Positions 60,719 to 64,000 of a stretch of DNA of 64,000 nt are shown piece after piece. The notes beneath the pieces are model-generated. The model was given only the letters and a program-made list of their open reading frames with translations. It had not been told where the DNA came from and searched no databases. Source of the stretch: an uncultured Bacteroidales bacterium (GTDB taxonomy: Bacteria; Bacteroidota; Bacteroidia; Bacteroidales; Paludibacteraceae). Position 1 is the first letter of the stretch. The number at the start of each line of letters is the position of its first letter. The position numbers and the translations under genes are program-made. The DNA lies in assembly GCA_900316845.1 (NCBI GenBank), contig ONEG01000004.1, forward strand, positions 62,001 to 126,000, given 5' to 3'.

Positions 60719-63523
60719 ATGAAGAAACTCGTTTTTACTCTCTCGCTCATTATTGCAGCGATGACTCTCCCGGCGCAGGAAGCGCCGGAGAAACTGCCGA
60801 TTGACCCCGAGGTACGTTACGGCAAGTTAGACAACGGATTGACCTATTATATCCGTCATAACGAACAACCCAAACAGCGCGCAGAGTTCCATATCGCACA
60901 AGCTGTGGGTGCTATCCTCGAAGAGGATCACCAGAACGGTCTGGCGCATTTTCTGGAGCATATGGCCTTCAACGGCACCCAACACTTCCCGGGCAAAGGC
61001 ATCATCAATTATTTCGAGTCCGTGGGTGTGAATTTCGGCGGAAACATCAATGCCTATACCTCTATCGACGAGACCGTCTATCGTCTCTCGGATGTACCGA
61101 CGTACCGCGCAGGAATCGTGGACTCGGCGCTCCTTGTCATGCACGACTGGAGCTGCGGTCTGCTCCTTCTGGACGAAGAGATCGATGCGGAGCGCGGCGT
61201 CATCCTCGAGGAATGGCGTACGGGTCGCACGGCACGCCGGCGTATATGGAAAGAGATGAACGCGAAGATGTACCCGGGTACCCAGTACGCCAAACGTGAC
61301 GTCATCGGCGACACCGCGGTCATCAATAATTTCGCATACCAAGCCCTCCGTGACTACTACCATAAATGGTACGGACCGGACAACCAGGCGATTATCGTAG
61401 TGGGTGACATCAACGTCGATTCCATCGAGGCGAAGATTAAAGCCCTCTGGGCGGATGTCCCCCGTCGTGCCAACTACGGCGAGCGGCCTATCTATACCGT
61501 CAACCACAACGACAAACCGCTGGTGGCTATCGTGACGGACAAAGAAGCCGAAGGCAGCCGCGTGACGATGGAGTATAAGTTCGACCAGCTGCCCGAAGCC
61601 ATGCAGGGAACGGCGCAGGAGTACATGCTCAACCTCGTTCGTGAGTTAGCTTGCGACATGCTCAACAACCGCTTCTCGGAGCTCTCCCAAGACCCCAAAG
61701 CGTCCTTCACCGGTGCCGGATGTCAGTATGGCGAGGCAGCGAAGAAGATGGATGCGTTCTACGGCGTCGTGATTCCCAAAGAGGGCCGCGAGACCGAGGC
61801 CTTCAACGACCTGCTCTTCCAACTCGAGAAGATGCACCGTTACGGCTTTACCAACGCTGAGTTGGAGCGCGTCAAGAGTGAGAAGATGAACTCTATGGAG
61901 AAATACTACAACGAGCGTAACACCCGTCGTAACATCACCTTGGCGCGGGAGTGTATCCGTAATTTCGAGGACGGCGAGTCCATGCCGGGTGCTCAATGGG
62001 AGTACGATTTTGTGCAGGCGGTTCTGCCGCTCGTATCGCTGGAGACCGTGAATAATGTAGCGAAAGCGCTTATCCATGCGAACCCGACCGTCGCTATCTC
62101 CGGTCCGGAGAAAGAGGGCGTCAATATTCCGTCTGAGGAGACCATCTTAGCTTCCATCGCAGGGCAAAGCGACTTGGCGATCGAAGCGCCCGTAGAGGAG
62201 ATTATCGACACCGAGCTCGTGAAGAAGGCGCCGCATAAGGGCAAGATCAAATCTTTCCGTGAGAACGAAGAGATAGAGGCTACCGAATGGATCCTCTCTA
62301 ACGGCATCAAAGTGGTCTTCCATCCCACGGAGTACAAAGCCGACGAGATCCTCATGCAGGCGTTCTCCAAAGGTGGTCTTTCGCAAGTGAAGACCGAAGA
62401 TCTGCCGTCCGCAGAAGTGGCTACTTCGCTGATTGAGATGAGCGGTATCGGTCGTTTCTCGGCAACCCAGCTGGAGAAAGCCCTGACGGGCAAGACCGTC
62501 TCTGTCTCCGCAGAGATCTCCGAGAACGTGGAGCGGATGCACGGTTCGTCGTCTATCAAGGACCTCGAGACGATGTTGCAGCTGACGTACCTCTACTTCA
62601 CGGCGCCGCGTCGCGACGAGAAAGCGTACGAGACCTTCATGGGACTCATGCGTAATCAGCTCGCTAACCGCGACAAGAACCCGAAGATTGCGTTCTCCGA
62701 CTCCGTGCAGATGATGTCAACGAACCACTCGCCGCGTACGATCCTCTTCAATAACGAGATGCTCGACCGCGTGAGTCTCGATAAGGCGTTAGCGGTTTAC
62801 AAGGCACGCTTTGCGAACCCTGCGGACTTCACCTTTGTCTTTGTCGGAAACATCAACCCCAAGGATCCGAAAGTCCAGGAGTTGATCTGCACCTGGCTCG
62901 GCGGCATGAAGACCAAGAAATGCAATCACGAAGAAGTGATTGACCATCATATAACGGTCACGATGGGCCAGCAGAAGAACTACTTCAGCCGCGCGATGGA
63001 GACCACGACGGCTTCCAACCGCATCCAGTACACCTCATATGACATTCCTTTCACGATGGCAAATGACCTGAATATGGAGATGATCGGACGCATCCTCTCT
63101 ACCCGCTATCTGGAGTCGATCCGTGAGCGCGAAGGTGGTTCATACGGCGTCGGCACATATGGTTATGTAATGGGTCTGCCGAGTCCTCGCGCAGGTCTGC
63201 TCATGCAGTTTGATACAGATCCCAAGAAGCAGGAGCGACTCATGGAAATTATCCATGAAGAGGTACAGACCATCATCGCGAATGGTCCGCTGGCGAACGA
63301 TCTGCAGAAAGAGAAAGAGTCCATGCTGAAGGATTTCCAGGAGGATCTGGAGAAGAATACGTACTGGCGTCAGTCGCTTTACATGTATTACATGTACGGC
63401 CACAATAACATCCGTGACTACAAGGCAGCTGTAGAGGCGATTACCGCTGAGACCGTACAAGAGACTCTTCGCAAGTTAGTCTCCGCAGGCAATGTATTCG
63501 AAGTCGTAATGTTCCCGGAATAA
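60719..63523 (+). CDS. M16 family zinc peptidase, secreted
   Basis: 934 residues. Signal peptide to about residue 19 (IIAAMTLPAQ). The N-terminal catalytic domain has the inverted zinc motif HFLEHMAFNGT (His77, Glu80, His81) and the downstream Glu-rich GVILEEWRTGR. A second, inactive-type M16 domain occupies about 500-934 (ESIREREGGSYGVGTYG). This two-domain, pitrilysin-type form clamps around peptides and cleaves them in the periplasm or at the surface. The start ATG touches the ftsH stop. Confidence 0.93.
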   Translation: MKKLVFTLSLIIAAMTLPAQEAPEKLPIDPEVRYGKLDNGLTYYIRHNEQPKQRAEFHIAQAVGAILEEDHQNGLAHFLEHMAFNGTQHFPGKGIINYFESVGVNFGGNINAYTSIDETVYRLSDVPTYRAGIVDSALLVMHDWSCGLLLLDEEIDAERGVILEEWRTGRTARRRIWKEMNAKMYPGTQYAKRDVIGDTAVINNFAYQALRDYYHKWYGPDNQAIIVVGDINVDSIEAKIKALWADVPRRANYGERPIYTVNHNDKPLVAIVTDKEAEGSRVTMEYKFDQLPEAMQGTAQEYMLNLVRELACDMLNNRFSELSQDPKASFTGAGCQYGEAAKKMDAFYGVVIPKEGRETEAFNDLLFQLEKMHRYGFTNAELERVKSEKMNSMEKYYNERNTRRNITLARECIRNFEDGESMPGAQWEYDFVQAVLPLVSLETVNNVAKALIHANPTVAISGPEKEGVNIPSEETILASIAGQSDLAIEAPVEEIIDTELVKKAPHKGKIKSFRENEEIEATEWILSNGIKVVFHPTEYKADEILMQAFSKGGLSQVKTEDLPSAEVATSLIEMSGIGRFSATQLEKALTGKTVSVSAEISENVERMHGSSSIKDLETMLQLTYLYFTAPRRDEKAYETFMGLMRNQLANRDKNPKIAFSDSVQMMSTNHSPRTILFNNEMLDRVSLDKALAVYKARFANPADFTFVFVGNINPKDPKVQELICTWLGGMKTKKCNHEEVIDHHITVTMGQQKNYFSRAMETTTASNRIQYTSYDIPFTMANDLNMEMIGRILSTRYLESIREREGGSYGVGTYGYVMGLPSPRAGLLMQFDTDPKKQERLMEIIHEEVQTIIANGPLANDLQKEKESMLKDFQEDLEKNTYWRQSLYMYYMYGHNNIRDYKAAVEAITAETVQETLRKLVSAGNVFEVVMFPE

Positions 63524-63524
63524 G

Positions 63525-63552
63525 GGTGTATGGTGTAAGGTGTAAAGTGTAT
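63525..63552 (+). repeat. Heptamer array running into the surE start codon
   Basis: GGTGTAT, GGTGTAA, GGTGTAA, AGTGTAT: four 7-base units filling the gap between the M16 stop and surE. The last unit includes the first two bases of the ATG. Confidence 0.9.
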
Positions 63553-64000
63553 GAATATAGTTGTAGTGAATGACGACGGGTGGGGAACGGCAGGTATCCG
63601 TCTGCTGGCGAAAGAGATGACCCGATTAGGTCGCGTGACGGTGGTCTGCCCTGACGGTCCGCGAAGCGGTTACGCCGCTTCTATCACCGCTGCCAAACCC
63701 ATCTATCTGCGGAAGATAGAGGAGCACGACCTCAACGGTGCCGAGGTCTATGTGACGAGTGGTACACCGGCGGATTGTGTGAAGATCGCCCGTGAGTACC
63801 TCTTTCCGGATACTCCGATAGACCTCGTCGTCTCGGGTATCAACCATGGTTCTAACGCTGCCATCAATGCCATGTATTCGGGTACGATCGGTGCATGTCT
63901 CGTGGCGGCAGAGAAAGGCATTCCCGCTATCGGATGGTCGATCAACAGTCATGAGATGGACGTGGACCTGCATTGGCTGCAGCCTTTCCTGTACGACGTG
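63551..64000 (+). CDS. surE: 5'-nucleotidase SurE (cut by window end)
   Basis: The first 150 residues are visible; the family has about 250. MNIVVVNDDGWGTAGI holds the metal-binding Asp pair, with CPDGPRSGYAASIT, TSGTPADCVK and the SGINHGSNAAINAMYSGTIGA signature following. SurE removes phosphate from nucleoside 5'- and 3'-monophosphates. The leader consists of heptamer repeats in place of a normal ribosome site. Confidence 0.95.
   Translation, partial: MNIVVVNDDGWGTAGIRLLAKEMTRLGRVTVVCPDGPRSGYAASITAAKPIYLRKIEEHDLNGAEVYVTSGTPADCVKIAREYLFPDTPIDLVVSGINHGSNAAINAMYSGTIGACLVAAEKGIPAIGWSINSHEMDVDLHWLQPFLYDV

Overview
The window comes from a member of the Bacteroidota, most likely an uncultured Bacteroidales. 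The evidence is the promoter grammar: (T)TTG, a 20-base spacer, then TAnnTTTG occurs upstream of at least nine transcription units on both strands. Other signs are a canonical type IX secretion (T9SS) sorting tail, giant Ig/InlB-repeat surface proteins, and Bacteroidota-type RsfS, FtsH, M16 peptidase and SurE genes. All calls were made by reading the sequence; no database search was run.

Layout. (1) 1-1428: end of an unknown gene and a HEPN-like protein. (2) 1506-14259: surface locus 1, a 3581-residue secreted giant protein (G1), a small protein with a PLGD-transmembrane-basic tail (S1) and a GH105-type glycosidase. (3) 14.3-19.4 kb: accessory island with a PIN toxin-antitoxin pair, a YafQ-type pair, a broken RelE-type pair, a GIY-YIG-like protein and two PD-(D/E)xK nuclease-like proteins, with many repeats between. 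(4) 19459-31963: surface locus 2 (4000-residue G2 and S2). (5) 32.2-34.4 kb: a four-helix-bundle gene framed by CTAG arrays, then a lipoprotein GH105. (6) 34522-41441: surface locus 3 (2093-residue G3 and S3 with start/stop overlap). (7) 51248-41457, minus strand: an overlapping six-gene operon, potABCD plus a TPR protein and an outer-membrane barrel. (8) 53059-51461, minus strand: two paralogous lipoproteins. (9) 53.2-57.3 kb: an unknown gene, a DUF4160/DUF2442 pair, a structured non-coding RNA resembling 6S RNA, and small secreted proteins, one with a T9SS tail. (10) 57.6-64 kb: housekeeping genes: prolyl-tRNA editing protein, rsfS, ftsH, M16 peptidase, surE (cut by the window end).

How it fits together. 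The three surface loci share one plan: a giant modular exoprotein with a conserved C-terminal block, followed at once by a small secreted protein whose C-terminus has a P[LI]GD motif, a hydrophobic segment and a basic end. Two loci are associated with unsaturated-uronyl hydrolases of the GH88/GH105 group, pointing to uronic-acid-rich polysaccharides. The G1/S1 and G2/S2 junctions are nearly identical in DNA, so the loci are recent duplicates or exchange sequence.

A second theme is short tandem repeats with periods of 7, 8 or 11 bases, none a multiple of three. They sit in or just before the start regions of giants, transporter, TPR and barrel genes. This suggests slippage-prone switching or a genome-specific repeat process that invades signal-peptide regions.
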